DNA of 64,000 nt from JAXMCK01 sp046349395. Lineage in GTDB: Bacteria; Pseudomonadota; Alphaproteobacteria; Geminicoccales; Geminicoccaceae. Made by a program: the position numbers and the translations under genes. The notes beneath the pieces were generated by a model. That model was not told where the DNA came from. It made no database searches and saw only the letters and a program-made list of their open reading frames with translations. The DNA is taken from positions 744,001 to 808,000 of the forward strand of contig JAXMCK010000004.1 of assembly GCA_046349395.1 (NCBI GenBank). Reading direction: 5' to 3'. Shown here one piece after another: positions 1 through 8,387 of the stretch. Position 1 is the stretch's first letter. The number at the start of each line of letters is the position of its first letter.

Positions 1-87
1 CGCGGTCTCGCGGCCGAAATCGACCCCGCCGCCTTCGATGGCGCGCACCTTGGCCTTCAGGTTCTCGAGCTCGGGCAGAGCCTCCAT
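1..87 (-). CDS. N-terminal fragment of an unidentified protein
   Basis: An open frame on the minus strand starts at an ATG at position 87 and runs off the left edge. The 29 visible residues (start MEALPELENLKAKV) form an acidic, probably helical N-terminus. I do not recognise the family. It is divergent from the nitrilase-type gene, and the 88-269 gap probably carries both promoters. The frame could be a chance ORF, but its codon bias fits coding sequence. Confidence 0.4.
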   Translation of the reverse strand, partial: MEALPELENLKAKVRAIEGGGVDFGRETA

Positions 88-269
88 GCGTCGTCTCCTT
101 CCCGGTTGTCGAAGGGAAATGTTCTTGTTTTGTTCTAGTTCCGGAGCACCTCGCGGTCAAGCTCGTGAACCGGCTCTACGGAGCCGCTTCCGACCGGCAG
201 GAGCGACGGTGCCCCTCGCGCTTCGCGGCGGACTTGCTAGCTTCTCCCGGCAAGAGTGCGGGGAGCGGC

Positions 270-1085
270 ATGCGCGTCACGGCGATCCAGACGAGCTCGA
301 TCGACGACAAGGCGGCCAATCTGGCGGCCGTGCGCGACCTGATTGCCACAGCGGTCGCGGCCGACCGGCCGGACCTCGTCCTGCTGCCCGAAGTGTGGGC
401 CTTCCAGGGCGGGACGGCAGCGACCAAGCGCGAGGCGGCTGAAGCGATCCCGGGCGGGGAGGCCTACCGGCTGCTGCAGGATGCGGCGCGTGAGCACCGC
501 ATCGTGCTCCACGGCGGCAGCTTCCTGGAACGGGTCGGCGAGCAGCTGTTCAACACCACGGTGGTGTTCGCCAAGGACGGCGGCGAGATCGCCCGCTACC
601 GCAAGATGCATCTCTTCGACGTCGTCACCCCCGATGGCCGCGAGTACCGGGAATCGGCGCTGATCGGCCGCGGCGCCGAGGTCGTCACCTACGATGCGGG
701 CGAGGTCCGGGTGGGTTGCACCATCTGCTACGACCTCCGCTTTGGCGAGCTGTACCGGAAGCTCGCGGCCCAAGGGGCCGAGCTGATCATGGTGCCGGCG
801 GCCTTCACCGTGCCGACGGGACGGGCGCACTGGGAGGTGCTGCTCCGGGCGCGGGCCATCGAGACCGGCTGCTACGTGGCGGCGGCGGCCCAGGTCGGCG
901 AGTTCCGGGTCGGCAGCGACACGCGCGCCTGCTGGGGGCACTCGATGATCGTCGATCCCTGGGGCAAGGTGCTGGCGGAACTGGCCGATGGCACGGGCTT
1001 CGTCACGGCCGAGGTCACCTGTGCCGAGGTCGAGCGCGTGCGCGGCATGATCCCGGTCCACAAGCACCGCGTGCTACCGGGCTGA
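270..1085 (+). CDS. Carbon-nitrogen hydrolase (nitrilase superfamily amidohydrolase)
   Basis: The 271-residue product has the full nitrilase-superfamily triad: Glu41 (LLPEVW), Lys112 (YRKMHLF) and Cys153 (TICYDLRF). Length and motif spacing fit the omega-amidase/NIT-like branch, which hydrolyses amides of small carboxylates in the cytosol; the exact substrate is not visible. The frame is open upstream to 165, but the ATG at 270 is chosen because GGGAG lies just before it and homology-like sequence begins there (MRVTAIQ). It is followed after 32 bases by an SDR gene and then a hydroxyisobutyrate-dehydrogenase-type gene on the same strand, suggesting a small catabolic operon. Confidence 0.88.
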   Translation: MRVTAIQTSSIDDKAANLAAVRDLIATAVAADRPDLVLLPEVWAFQGGTAATKREAAEAIPGGEAYRLLQDAAREHRIVLHGGSFLERVGEQLFNTTVVFAKDGGEIARYRKMHLFDVVTPDGREYRESALIGRGAEVVTYDAGEVRVGCTICYDLRFGELYRKLAAQGAELIMVPAAFTVPTGRAHWEVLLRARAIETGCYVAAAAQVGEFRVGSDTRACWGHSMIVDPWGKVLAELADGTGFVTAEVTCAEVERVRGMIPVHKHRVLPG

Positions 1086-1117
1086 GCATCGACAAGAACA
1101 CGAGGGAGGCGACGAGC

Positions 1118-1885
1118 ATGGCGGGCGAAGGAACACTGGCCGGCAAGAAGGCGCTGGTCACTGCAGGGGCCGGCGGCATCGGGCACGCGATCGCGACCGC
1201 CCTTGCTGCCGCGGGTGCCTCGATCTGGGTCTGCGACGTCGATGCGGCCGCCCTGGAGCGCTGCCCGGCCGATTGGCGCCGCTCGGTCTGCGACGTCGCC
1301 GACCAGACAGCGGTCGACCAGTTCATGATCGAGGTCGCCGGCGGCTGGGGCGGCCTCGACATCCTGGTCAACAATGCCGGCATCGCCGGGCCGACCGGCG
1401 GGATCGACGCCATCGACCCCGACGACTGGCGGCGGACGATCGACATCAACCTGAACGGGGCCTTCTACGTCACCCGCCTCGCCACACCCTATCTGAAGAC
1501 GGCGAAGGGCTCGATCATCAACATCTCCTCGGTCGCCGGGCGGCTGGGCTACGCCTTCCGCACCCCCTATGCCGCCAGCAAATGGGCGATCATCGGCCTG
1601 ACCCAGAGCCTCGCCAAGGAACTGGGGCCCGACGGCGTGCGGGTGAACGCGATCCTGCCGGGCATCGTGGCCGGTCCCCGGATCGACCGCGTGTTCCAGG
1701 CCAGGGCCGAGGCGCTGAACAGGCCCGTGGCCGAGATCGAGGCCGGCTATCTCGAGAAGGTCTCGATGCGGACCAAGGTCACGGCCGAGGACGTCGCCGC
1801 CATGGTGGCGTTCCTGTGCAGCCCCGCGGCCGCCCACGTCTCCGGCCAGTCGATCAGCGTCGACGGCAATGTCGAGCAGATCTGA
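1118..1885 (+). CDS. Short-chain dehydrogenase/reductase (SDR)
   Basis: This 255-residue classical SDR has a Rossmann motif TAGAGGIG at residues 15-22 (the usual first TG is TA), NNAG at 85-88, the catalytic Ser138, and Tyr151/Lys155 in YAASK. The C-terminus ends in the common SDR phrase SGQSISVDG. It should catalyse NAD(P)-dependent oxidation or reduction of a hydroxyl/keto pair in the cytosol; the substrate cannot be read from sequence. The start at 1118 follows GGGAGGCGACG, a good ribosome site. It ends 3 bases before the next dehydrogenase gene, so the two are almost certainly co-transcribed. Confidence 0.9.
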   Translation: MAGEGTLAGKKALVTAGAGGIGHAIATALAAAGASIWVCDVDAAALERCPADWRRSVCDVADQTAVDQFMIEVAGGWGGLDILVNNAGIAGPTGGIDAIDPDDWRRTIDINLNGAFYVTRLATPYLKTAKGSIINISSVAGRLGYAFRTPYAASKWAIIGLTQSLAKELGPDGVRVNAILPGIVAGPRIDRVFQARAEALNRPVAEIEAGYLEKVSMRTKVTAEDVAAMVAFLCSPAAAHVSGQSISVDGNVEQI

Positions 1886-1888
1886 GCC

Positions 1889-2782
1889 ATGAGCGCACCC
1901 ATAGGCTTCATCGGTCTCGGCGCCATGGGCCTGCCGATGGCCCGCAACATCCTGAGGGCGGGCATCGCCGTCCGCGGCTTCGACGTGGCGACGGCGGCCG
2001 TGGCCGCGTTCACGGCGGCTGGTGGAATTGCGGCGGCCACGCCCGCAGTAGTGGCCGACGGTGCCTCCGTCCTCGTCGTCATGGTGGCAACGGCCGACCA
2101 GACGGAGGCCGTGCTGTTCGGCTCCGACGGAGCCGTGACGGCGCTCGCACCCGGAGCGACCATCGTTCTGCACAGCACGGTTGCGCCAGCCTACGCCACA
2201 GACCTCGGCCAGCGTCTCGATGCGCACGGCCATAGGCTGCTCGATGCGCCCGTCAGCGGCGGTGCGGTGGGTGCAGAGAGCGGCAAGCTCACCATCATGG
2301 CCTCGGGCAGCCCTGCGGCCTTCGAGGCCGCGGAGCCGCTGCTCGCCGCCATTGCCGGCAAGGTCTACCGGCTGGGCGATGTGCCCGGCATCGGGTCGAC
2401 GGTGAAGCTCGTGAACCAGCATCTGGCGGGCGTGCACATCGCGGCCGCCGCCGAGGCGATGGCGTTGGGGACGCGGGCCGGGGCCGATCCGGCGACACTG
2501 TTCGAGGTGATCTCGAACAGTGCGGGCAACTCCTGGATGTTCACCAACCGCGTGCCGCACATGCTGGCCCGGGACTTCACGCCGCTCTCGGCGGTCGAGA
2601 TCTTCGTCAAGGACCTCGGCATCGTACTAGACACCGGCCGATCCCTGCGCTTTCCGCTGCCGGTCGCGGCGGCCGCCCACCAGCAGTTCCTGGGGGCTGC
2701 GGCCGCCGGCCATGGCCGCGAGGACGATTCGGCGGTGGTGAAGGTGTACGAGACGCTGGCCGGCATCAAGGTCAAGGGCTGA
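1889..2782 (+). CDS. NAD(P)-binding beta-hydroxyacid dehydrogenase (3-hydroxyisobutyrate / tartronate semialdehyde reductase family)
   Basis: The 297-residue protein begins with the family signature GFIGLGAMGLPMA (dinucleotide-binding GLGAMG at 9-14), has the substrate-binding block DAPVSGG at 119-125 and the catalytic Lys173 in GSTVKLVNQ. Family members interconvert beta-hydroxyacids and semialdehydes, for example 3-hydroxyisobutyrate or 2-hydroxy-3-oxopropionate. The adjoining SDR and amidohydrolase suggest degradation of a small amide or hydroxyacid, which is inference. The gene starts 3 bases after the SDR stop codon. Confidence 0.9.
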   Translation: MSAPIGFIGLGAMGLPMARNILRAGIAVRGFDVATAAVAAFTAAGGIAAATPAVVADGASVLVVMVATADQTEAVLFGSDGAVTALAPGATIVLHSTVAPAYATDLGQRLDAHGHRLLDAPVSGGAVGAESGKLTIMASGSPAAFEAAEPLLAAIAGKVYRLGDVPGIGSTVKLVNQHLAGVHIAAAAEAMALGTRAGADPATLFEVISNSAGNSWMFTNRVPHMLARDFTPLSAVEIFVKDLGIVLDTGRSLRFPLPVAAAAHQQFLGAAAAGHGREDDSAVVKVYETLAGIKVKG

Positions 2783-2854
2783 CCAGTGGACGTTCGCCGA
2801 CCACGCGCTACCTCTCCCGTAGCGTAGAGGCCCTTCGACCTGCGGTAACATCCC

Positions 2855-3958
2855 ATGTTCGGCTCGCTGCGGCGGTTCGAGAATGTCACCGCGTTCATCG
2901 CGATCGCCGCCCTGGCATTGGGCTGCATCCTGGTCTTGCGCCCCTTCCTCTCTGCCCTGCTCTGGGCCGCCATCGTCACCTTCGCGACCTGGCCGCTCTA
3001 CATGCGCCTCGAGCGGGCGCTGAATCATCACCGCTCGGTGGCGGCGTTCCTGATGACCGTGATGCTGGCGCTGGGCTTCGTGGTGCCGCTGTTCTTCCTG
3101 GGCTCGGCCATCGCCCAGACGGCGTCGGACGCCGTCGAGTTCATCCGCGAGCTGCTGAGCGACGGCCCGCCGGCACCGCCGCCCTGGATCGCGGGCCTGC
3201 CGGTGGTGGGACAGGAGCTCGAAACCTTCTGGCGCCGCCTCGCCCAGGATACGGGCGAGTTCGCGGAGTTGCTGAAGTCGCAGCTGATCGAGCTGCGCTA
3301 CTGGGCGATCGGCAGCGGCCTCGCCATCGGCAAGGCGATCGCCGAGGTCAGCCTCAGCGTCTTCGCTGCTTTCTTCTTCTACCGCGACGGAATCTCCATG
3401 GTGGATCAGGTGGGCGTGGTCGGCCACCGGCTGCTCGGCGACCGGGCCCAGCATCTGGTGGCGGTGACGGCATCGACAGTCCGTGGCGTCGTCTACGGCG
3501 TGATCGGCACCGCCCTCGTGCAGGGCCTCTGCGCCTGGGTAGGCTTCGTCATGGCAGGCGTACCCGCCGCGTTCTCGCTGGGCTTCCTCACGTTCATCCT
3601 GGGACTCGTCCCCGCCGGGCCGCCGATGGTGTGGATCCCGGCGACGATCTGGCTCTTCCTCGAAGGCCAGATAGGTTGGTCGATCTTCATGGCGATCTGG
3701 GGCTTCTTCGTCGTCAGCGGCGTCGACAATGTGCTGAAGCCCTATCTGATCAGTCGCGAGAGCAAGCTGCCGCTGCTGCTCGTCTTCCTGGGCGTGCTCG
3801 GCGGGGCGCTGGCCTTCGGCGTGATTGGAATCTTTCTTGGTCCGACCTTGCTGGCGGTGGGCTATGCGCTCTTGCGCGACTGGACCGAGGCGGCACGGGG
3901 GCGCGGCCTCGCCGCAGTGCCCGGACCCTTGGCCGAGCCGCTGCCGCCCCCAAATTGA
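2855..3958 (+). CDS. AI-2E family transporter (PerM/YdiK-like membrane protein)
   Basis: This 367-residue polytopic inner-membrane protein has paired N-terminal hydrophobic helices (LGCILVLRPFLSALLWAAIV), a central amphipathic region of about 100 residues, and a C-terminal block of helices including LTFILGLVPAGPPMVWIP and the conserved FLGPTLLAVGYAL, typical of the AI-2E/UPF0118 family. Members are proposed secondary transporters or exporters, some for Na+/H+; the name comes from TqsA and does not imply autoinducer transport here. It is 72 bases after the preceding dehydrogenase and may have its own promoter. No clear ribosome site precedes the ATG. Confidence 0.85.
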   Translation: MFGSLRRFENVTAFIAIAALALGCILVLRPFLSALLWAAIVTFATWPLYMRLERALNHHRSVAAFLMTVMLALGFVVPLFFLGSAIAQTASDAVEFIRELLSDGPPAPPPWIAGLPVVGQELETFWRRLAQDTGEFAELLKSQLIELRYWAIGSGLAIGKAIAEVSLSVFAAFFFYRDGISMVDQVGVVGHRLLGDRAQHLVAVTASTVRGVVYGVIGTALVQGLCAWVGFVMAGVPAAFSLGFLTFILGLVPAGPPMVWIPATIWLFLEGQIGWSIFMAIWGFFVVSGVDNVLKPYLISRESKLPLLLVFLGVLGGALAFGVIGIFLGPTLLAVGYALLRDWTEAARGRGLAAVPGPLAEPLPPPN

Positions 3959-4020
3959 CGACCCGTGCCCGTCCTCCTAAAGGGAGGGTCGCGTCCCTGC
4001 CCCAATAAGAGGTCAACAAC

Positions 4021-6342
4021 GTGTCGACCGACCTGCTCGAGAGCTGGCCCTATTTCCGTGAGCATCCCGACCTGATCCGCCTCGACGTCGTCGAAGGCGT
4101 CCAGCCCTCAGACAAGCCTCCCGTCCGTATCTTCCTGGGCACCGAGGACGGCCAGTATCGAGCCGAGCGCATCTTCGTCTACACCATCGTGAAGCATCGC
4201 GACCCGGCCCGGATTTACGAAATCTACTTGATGAAGAACCTGACAGGCTTCGACCGGCGAGCCTGGCGGACCGGCTTCACGAACTACCGCTTCGCCATCC
4301 CGAGCCTCGCCGGCGGCACCGGCAAGGCGATCTACAACGACGTCGACCAGATCTATTTCGTCGATCCGGCGCTGCTGTTCGACCTCGACCTCGGCGATCA
4401 CGGCTATCTCGCCATCTCGGCGAAGGACACGTCGGTCATGCTGATCGACTGTACGAAGATGCTGCCGATCTGGAACCGCGAGCGGGCCTCGCACGCACCC
4501 AAGCACGAACTGACGAACAAGCCCGCCGACACCCCGGGCTTGTGGGGGCTTCTCGACGGCCACTGGAACGCGCGCGACCTCGAATATGTCGAGGGCCGCA
4601 CGATGTGCCTGCACTATACGGCCCTGCACCAGCAGCCCTGGCACCCCTTCCCCGGCGCCTTCTCCTACCACCCGAACCCGCTGGCCTATCTGTTCTACGA
4701 CCTCGAGCGCGAGGCCGACGCGGAAGGCTTCCGCATGTTCGACCGCGAGCGGCCGAGCCCCGGCTTCGACGCGTTGCTGGGCAGCAACCGGCCGCTTGCG
4801 ACGCCGAAGTCCGCCCCGCTCGACGAGGGTACGCAGCGCCTGCTGGAGGCCATCGGCACGTGGAACGTCACCTACGCCGCGCTCGGTGCGGCACTCGATG
4901 CGAAGCTGCCCTTCGCGGCGACGCGGGTCGACCTCGCGCGGAGCCGGGGCCGCCTGCCCGAAGGCAAGGCCGATGCGGTGATCGCCGCCGGCGTGTTCGA
5001 GACGGTGCCGGGTGCCGATATCGAGTGGATCATGGACGAGCTGTTCGCGCACGCGAACAAGGCGGTGGTGGTCAGCATCACCGCCCAGCCCGAGGGTTGG
5101 CTCGGCAGTGCCGACTGGTGGCTGCGACGGATCAAGGAGAGCGCCCAGCGCCATCCCGGAATCAGCTGGCGGCTCGAGGTCGGCGAGCCGCAGGCGACGG
5201 GCTCCATCTATGTCCGTGCCACCGAGGTGCGTGCCGTGACGCCGCCCGCGACGCCGCGGGTGTGGGTCGTCACCGGCGGCGAGGCAGCGCGCGATGCCGA
5301 CGCCACGGCCCTCGCGGCAGCCCTGGGCTGGCCGTTCGAGGTGAAGGCGATGGTCTATGGCGGGCTGTCGATCCTGCCGAACGCCGTCATCGGCGCCTCG
5401 CTGGGCGGCGTGGACAAGGGCGCCTCACCCACGCTGGAGGCACCCTGGCCCGATCTCGTCATCACCTCCGGCCGCAAGGCGGTGCCGGTCGCCCGCTGGA
5501 TCCTGGCCCGGGCCGGCAAGCCGGTGAAGCTCGTGCAGCTGGGCCGGCCGGCGGCACCCTTCGACCTGTTCGACCTGATCGTGGCACCACCCGAGGAGAA
5601 GCTTCCGGAGCGGCCGAACGTCCTGCAGACGCAGGGCCCGCTCGGTGCCGCCGCGATCTCCGCCCGCGGCACGTTGCCTGAGGCCGTCGCCAGGCTGCCC
5701 CGGCCGCTGACGGCGGTCTTCGTGAGCGAGACCATCGGCCCCTACACGCTGGGCACGGCCGACGCCCACAAGGTGGGCAGGACCGGTGCCGAGAACGGCG
5801 GGTCGGTCGTGGTGTGCGCCGACCAGAGCGTCACCTCGACGACGCTCGATGCGGTACGTGCGGGCGTCGGCGGTCCGGTCGAGGTCGTGCGCACGCCGAC
5901 GAGGGAAGACGGGGACGTGCGTGCGGCCCTGCTGGCGGCGGCCGACCGGCTCGTGGTGACGGCGGGCGACACGACGACTCTGCTGGCAGCCTCTACCACG
6001 GGCAAGCCGGTCACGCTCTACGACCTGCCGCGCTGGTACGAGGCAGCACCCGTGCTGGGCGGGATCGTGAAGGCCCTGCAGCCGCTCCTGGCCGGCAAGA
6101 CCTATCGCGGCACGCCGCTGCAGCAGCACATCCCCGGCCGGTTCATCGACTGGCTGGCGACGCGCGGCCTGCAGCTCCGTCCGCGCAGCCTGGACGAGTT
6201 GCACCGCTCGCTGGAGGCCCGGGGTGTGGTCGTGCGCGCCGGGACGAAGGAGCGGGTCGCGCAGCCGAAGCCGCTGGATGATGCCGCGAGGGTGGCGGCA
6301 CGCATCCGCCGGATTATGACGGAGCTGCCACAAGCGGGCTAG
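4021..6342 (+). CDS. Multidomain protein: GT8-like N-terminus plus ELM1/DUF1022 C-terminus
   Basis: This 773-residue protein uses a GTG start with AGAGGT placed 8 bases upstream. Residues about 35-230 resemble a GT8-type glycosyltransferase: VRIFLGTEDGQ, a long insert, then YNDVDQIYFVDP with a DxD at 107-109. Residues about 265-400 form an alpha/beta region rich in a methyltransferase-like pattern. From about residue 413 (VWVVTGG) to the C-terminus it matches the ELM1/DUF1022 family, with GGLSILPN, DLVITSGRKAVPVARW and a later TAGDTTTLLAAS block. Stand-alone ELM1-family proteins are about 330 residues, so this is a fusion. A surface glycan or lipid glycosylation role is an inference from the GT8-like domain and the sphingolipid genes that follow. 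Confidence 0.75.
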   Translation: MSTDLLESWPYFREHPDLIRLDVVEGVQPSDKPPVRIFLGTEDGQYRAERIFVYTIVKHRDPARIYEIYLMKNLTGFDRRAWRTGFTNYRFAIPSLAGGTGKAIYNDVDQIYFVDPALLFDLDLGDHGYLAISAKDTSVMLIDCTKMLPIWNRERASHAPKHELTNKPADTPGLWGLLDGHWNARDLEYVEGRTMCLHYTALHQQPWHPFPGAFSYHPNPLAYLFYDLEREADAEGFRMFDRERPSPGFDALLGSNRPLATPKSAPLDEGTQRLLEAIGTWNVTYAALGAALDAKLPFAATRVDLARSRGRLPEGKADAVIAAGVFETVPGADIEWIMDELFAHANKAVVVSITAQPEGWLGSADWWLRRIKESAQRHPGISWRLEVGEPQATGSIYVRATEVRAVTPPATPRVWVVTGGEAARDADATALAAALGWPFEVKAMVYGGLSILPNAVIGASLGGVDKGASPTLEAPWPDLVITSGRKAVPVARWILARAGKPVKLVQLGRPAAPFDLFDLIVAPPEEKLPERPNVLQTQGPLGAAAISARGTLPEAVARLPRPLTAVFVSETIGPYTLGTADAHKVGRTGAENGGSVVVCADQSVTSTTLDAVRAGVGGPVEVVRTPTREDGDVRAALLAAADRLVVTAGDTTTLLAASTTGKPVTLYDLPRWYEAAPVLGGIVKALQPLLAGKTYRGTPLQQHIPGRFIDWLATRGLQLRPRSLDELHRSLEARGVVVRAGTKERVAQPKPLDDAARVAARIRRIMTELPQAG

Positions 6343-6402
6343 CTTGTCGCATCGGCGGCAAGTCGCGGCGGTTGTCGCGGCGCGCCCGCCTGCCTACCTT
6401 CC

Positions 6403-6434
6403 GGGGTCAGAGGGAAACGATCCTCTCTGACCCC
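6403..6434 (+). terminator. Perfect 10-bp stem-loop between the ELM1 fusion gene and the hydroxylase gene
   Basis: GGGGTCAGAG at 6403-6412 is the exact reverse complement of CTCTGACCCC at 6425-6434, with a 12-base loop. No run of T follows, so it is not a textbook intrinsic terminator. It lies 24 bases before the hydroxylase ATG and could instead act as a leader structure or operator for that gene. Confidence 0.5.
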
Positions 6435-6457
6435 TATCCTTTCGAGGTCTTCTCTCG

Positions 6458-7219
6458 ATGCCCCAGCTTTTCGGGACCTGGTCGGGCCAGAAATATTTCC
6501 TGGACAAGATGACCTATCGCGATCTCGTGGTCGCGTTCTTCACCCACTATTCGATCCAGGTCTACCTGCTGGTCGCGGCACTGGCGATCCTGGCCACGGT
6601 CTGGCTGGCGGGTGGCTGGCAGGGTCCGCTGCTGACGGTGGCGGTGGTGCTCGTCGTCTATCCCTTCGCCGAGTATGTGCTGCACCGCTTCGTGCTGCAC
6701 GCCCGCTTCCTCTACAAGAGCCCGTACACGGCGAAGGTGTGGAAGCGGATCCACTACGACCACCACCAGAACCCACACGATCTCTCGGTCCTGTTCGGGG
6801 CCCTCTACACGACCCTGCCGGCCATCGCGCTGGTCTCGATGCCGGTCGGCTGGCTGGTTGCCGGTGCCGCCGGTGCGACGACGGCGCTGGCGACGGCGGT
6901 GATCGTGTTCAGCGTCTACGAGTGGTGCCACTGCGTGCAGCATCTGCCCGTGACGCCGAAGAACACGTGGCTGCGCGAGATCAAGCGCCGCCACCTCGCC
7001 CATCACTTCCACAGCGAGAAGGGCAATTACGGCATCACGTCGGGCTTGTGGGACCGGATCCTCGGCACCTTCTACGCCGTGCCGAAGGACATGCCGCGCA
7101 GCGTGACGGCCTTCAATCTCGGCTACACCGAGGACGAGCGTCGCCGCTATCCCTGGGTCGCCGATCTCTCAGCCAGCGAGGACGAGTACGCGGTGCGTCG
7201 TCACCGTCGGGTCGCCTGA
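6458..7219 (+). CDS. Fatty acid hydroxylase / sterol desaturase superfamily membrane enzyme
   Basis: The 253-residue protein has two hydrophobic blocks near residues 30-70 and 120-150 and the di-iron histidine clusters of this superfamily: HRFVLH (about 73), HYDHHQNPHD (about 102), HCVQH (about 155) and HLAHHFH (about 180). Family members (FA2H/Scs7, CrtZ, C4-sterol oxidases) hydroxylate lipids in the membrane using O2. As the head gene of a probable ceramide locus it could be a sphingolipid or 2-hydroxy fatty acid hydroxylase, by analogy with eukaryotic Scs7; this is inference. The next gene starts 29 bases downstream. Confidence 0.85.
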   Translation: MPQLFGTWSGQKYFLDKMTYRDLVVAFFTHYSIQVYLLVAALAILATVWLAGGWQGPLLTVAVVLVVYPFAEYVLHRFVLHARFLYKSPYTAKVWKRIHYDHHQNPHDLSVLFGALYTTLPAIALVSMPVGWLVAGAAGATTALATAVIVFSVYEWCHCVQHLPVTPKNTWLREIKRRHLAHHFHSEKGNYGITSGLWDRILGTFYAVPKDMPRSVTAFNLGYTEDERRRYPWVADLSASEDEYAVRRHRRVA

Positions 7220-7247
7220 CGGGCGACGGCCTGCTACAAGGCGGCCA

Positions 7248-8387
7248 ATGTCCGCCGTCACCATCACCCAGGTGGCCTCGAAGGGCGATCTCCGCCACTT
7301 CCTGACCATGCCGGCAGCGCTCTATGCGGACGACCCCAATTGGGTCCACCCGCTCGTCATGGAGCGGATGGACCATCTGAACGCGGCCAAGAACCCGTTC
7401 CTCGACGGCATCGACATCGCCTACTTCCTGGCCTGGCGCGATGGCCGCTGCGTCGGCCGGATCAGTGCCCAGCACGACCGCCCGCATCTCGAGCGGCACA
7501 AGGATGCGACCGGCCATTTCGGCTTTTTCGAGGCCGAGGACGATGCCGAGGTCGTCGCCACGTTGCTGCACACGGTCGAGGCCTGGCTGCGCGAGCGGGG
7601 GCTGCGGCGGCTGACGGGTCCCTTCAGCGTCTCCATCAACGACGAGAGCGGCCTGCTGATCGACGGCTTCGACACGCCGCCCAACATGATGATGGGACAC
7701 CACCGGCGCTACTACGGACCGCGGCTGGAGGAGCAGGGCCTCGTCCCGATCAAGGACCTCATCTGCTACGACTTCGACCTGCAGGCCGACTGGCCGCCCA
7801 AGGCAAAGCGGATGCTCGACCGGATGCGCAAGCTGCCGGGGCTCCGCGTGCGGCGCATCGACTTCAAGAACCTCGATGCCGAGCTCGAGCTGCTACGCGA
7901 CATCTTCAACGACGCCTGGGCGAACAACTGGGGTTTCGTGCCGTTCACGGCGGCGCAGATGCGCTACCTCGGCAGGAGCATCAAGCCGCTGATCAGCCCG
8001 GACTGGATCAGCATCGCCGAGCTCGACGGCGAGCCCGTGGCGATGGTCGTGACCCTGCCCGACCTCAACGAGGCTATCCGCGACCTGAACGGGCGCCTGC
8101 TGCCCTTCGGCTGGGCAAAGCTGCTCTGGCGGCTCAAGGTGAAGGGCGTCTCCACCGGCCGCATGCCGCTGATGGGCGTGCGTCGCCGGTTCCACGACAG
8201 CCCGAAGGGTGCCGCCCTCGCCCTTTCGGTCATCGAGGCGGCCCGCGATTTCCACGCCGCCCAGGGGCGCAAGCACGGCGAGCTGTCCTGGGTGCTGGCC
8301 GACAACCGGCGCATGCGGGACATCATCGAGGCCGTGGGCGGCGTGCCCAACAAGACCTATCGCGTCTACGAGAAGGCGATCGCCTGA
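7248..8387 (+). CDS. GNAT-fold acyltransferase, candidate bacterial ceramide synthase (bCerS-like)
   Basis: The 379-residue protein belongs to a conserved family usually labelled GNAT N-acetyltransferase. Marks seen here are LYADDPNWVHPLV near residue 26, RCVGRISAQHD, GFFEAEDD, GPFSVSINDESGLLIDGFDTPP, and a second GNAT-like half ending in GELSWVLADNRRMRDIIEAVGG. Bacterial ceramide synthase, described from Caulobacter, is a protein of this GNAT-like type and acylates 3-oxo-sphinganine. The presence of serine palmitoyltransferase, ACP, ceramide reductase and acyl ligase genes within 11 kb makes that role likely. The assignment rests on family memory and context, not alignment. Its stop overlaps the next start by one base (TGATG). 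Confidence 0.75.
   Translation: MSAVTITQVASKGDLRHFLTMPAALYADDPNWVHPLVMERMDHLNAAKNPFLDGIDIAYFLAWRDGRCVGRISAQHDRPHLERHKDATGHFGFFEAEDDAEVVATLLHTVEAWLRERGLRRLTGPFSVSINDESGLLIDGFDTPPNMMMGHHRRYYGPRLEEQGLVPIKDLICYDFDLQADWPPKAKRMLDRMRKLPGLRVRRIDFKNLDAELELLRDIFNDAWANNWGFVPFTAAQMRYLGRSIKPLISPDWISIAELDGEPVAMVVTLPDLNEAIRDLNGRLLPFGWAKLLWRLKVKGVSTGRMPLMGVRRRFHDSPKGAALALSVIEAARDFHAAQGRKHGELSWVLADNRRMRDIIEAVGGVPNKTYRVYEKAIA

Noticed and set aside
872..2560. A long minus-strand frame of 562 codons across the SDR and dehydrogenase genes
   Set aside because: Both plus-strand genes have intact catalytic motifs in frame; the antisense product is His/Arg/Gly-rich and has no recognisable fold.
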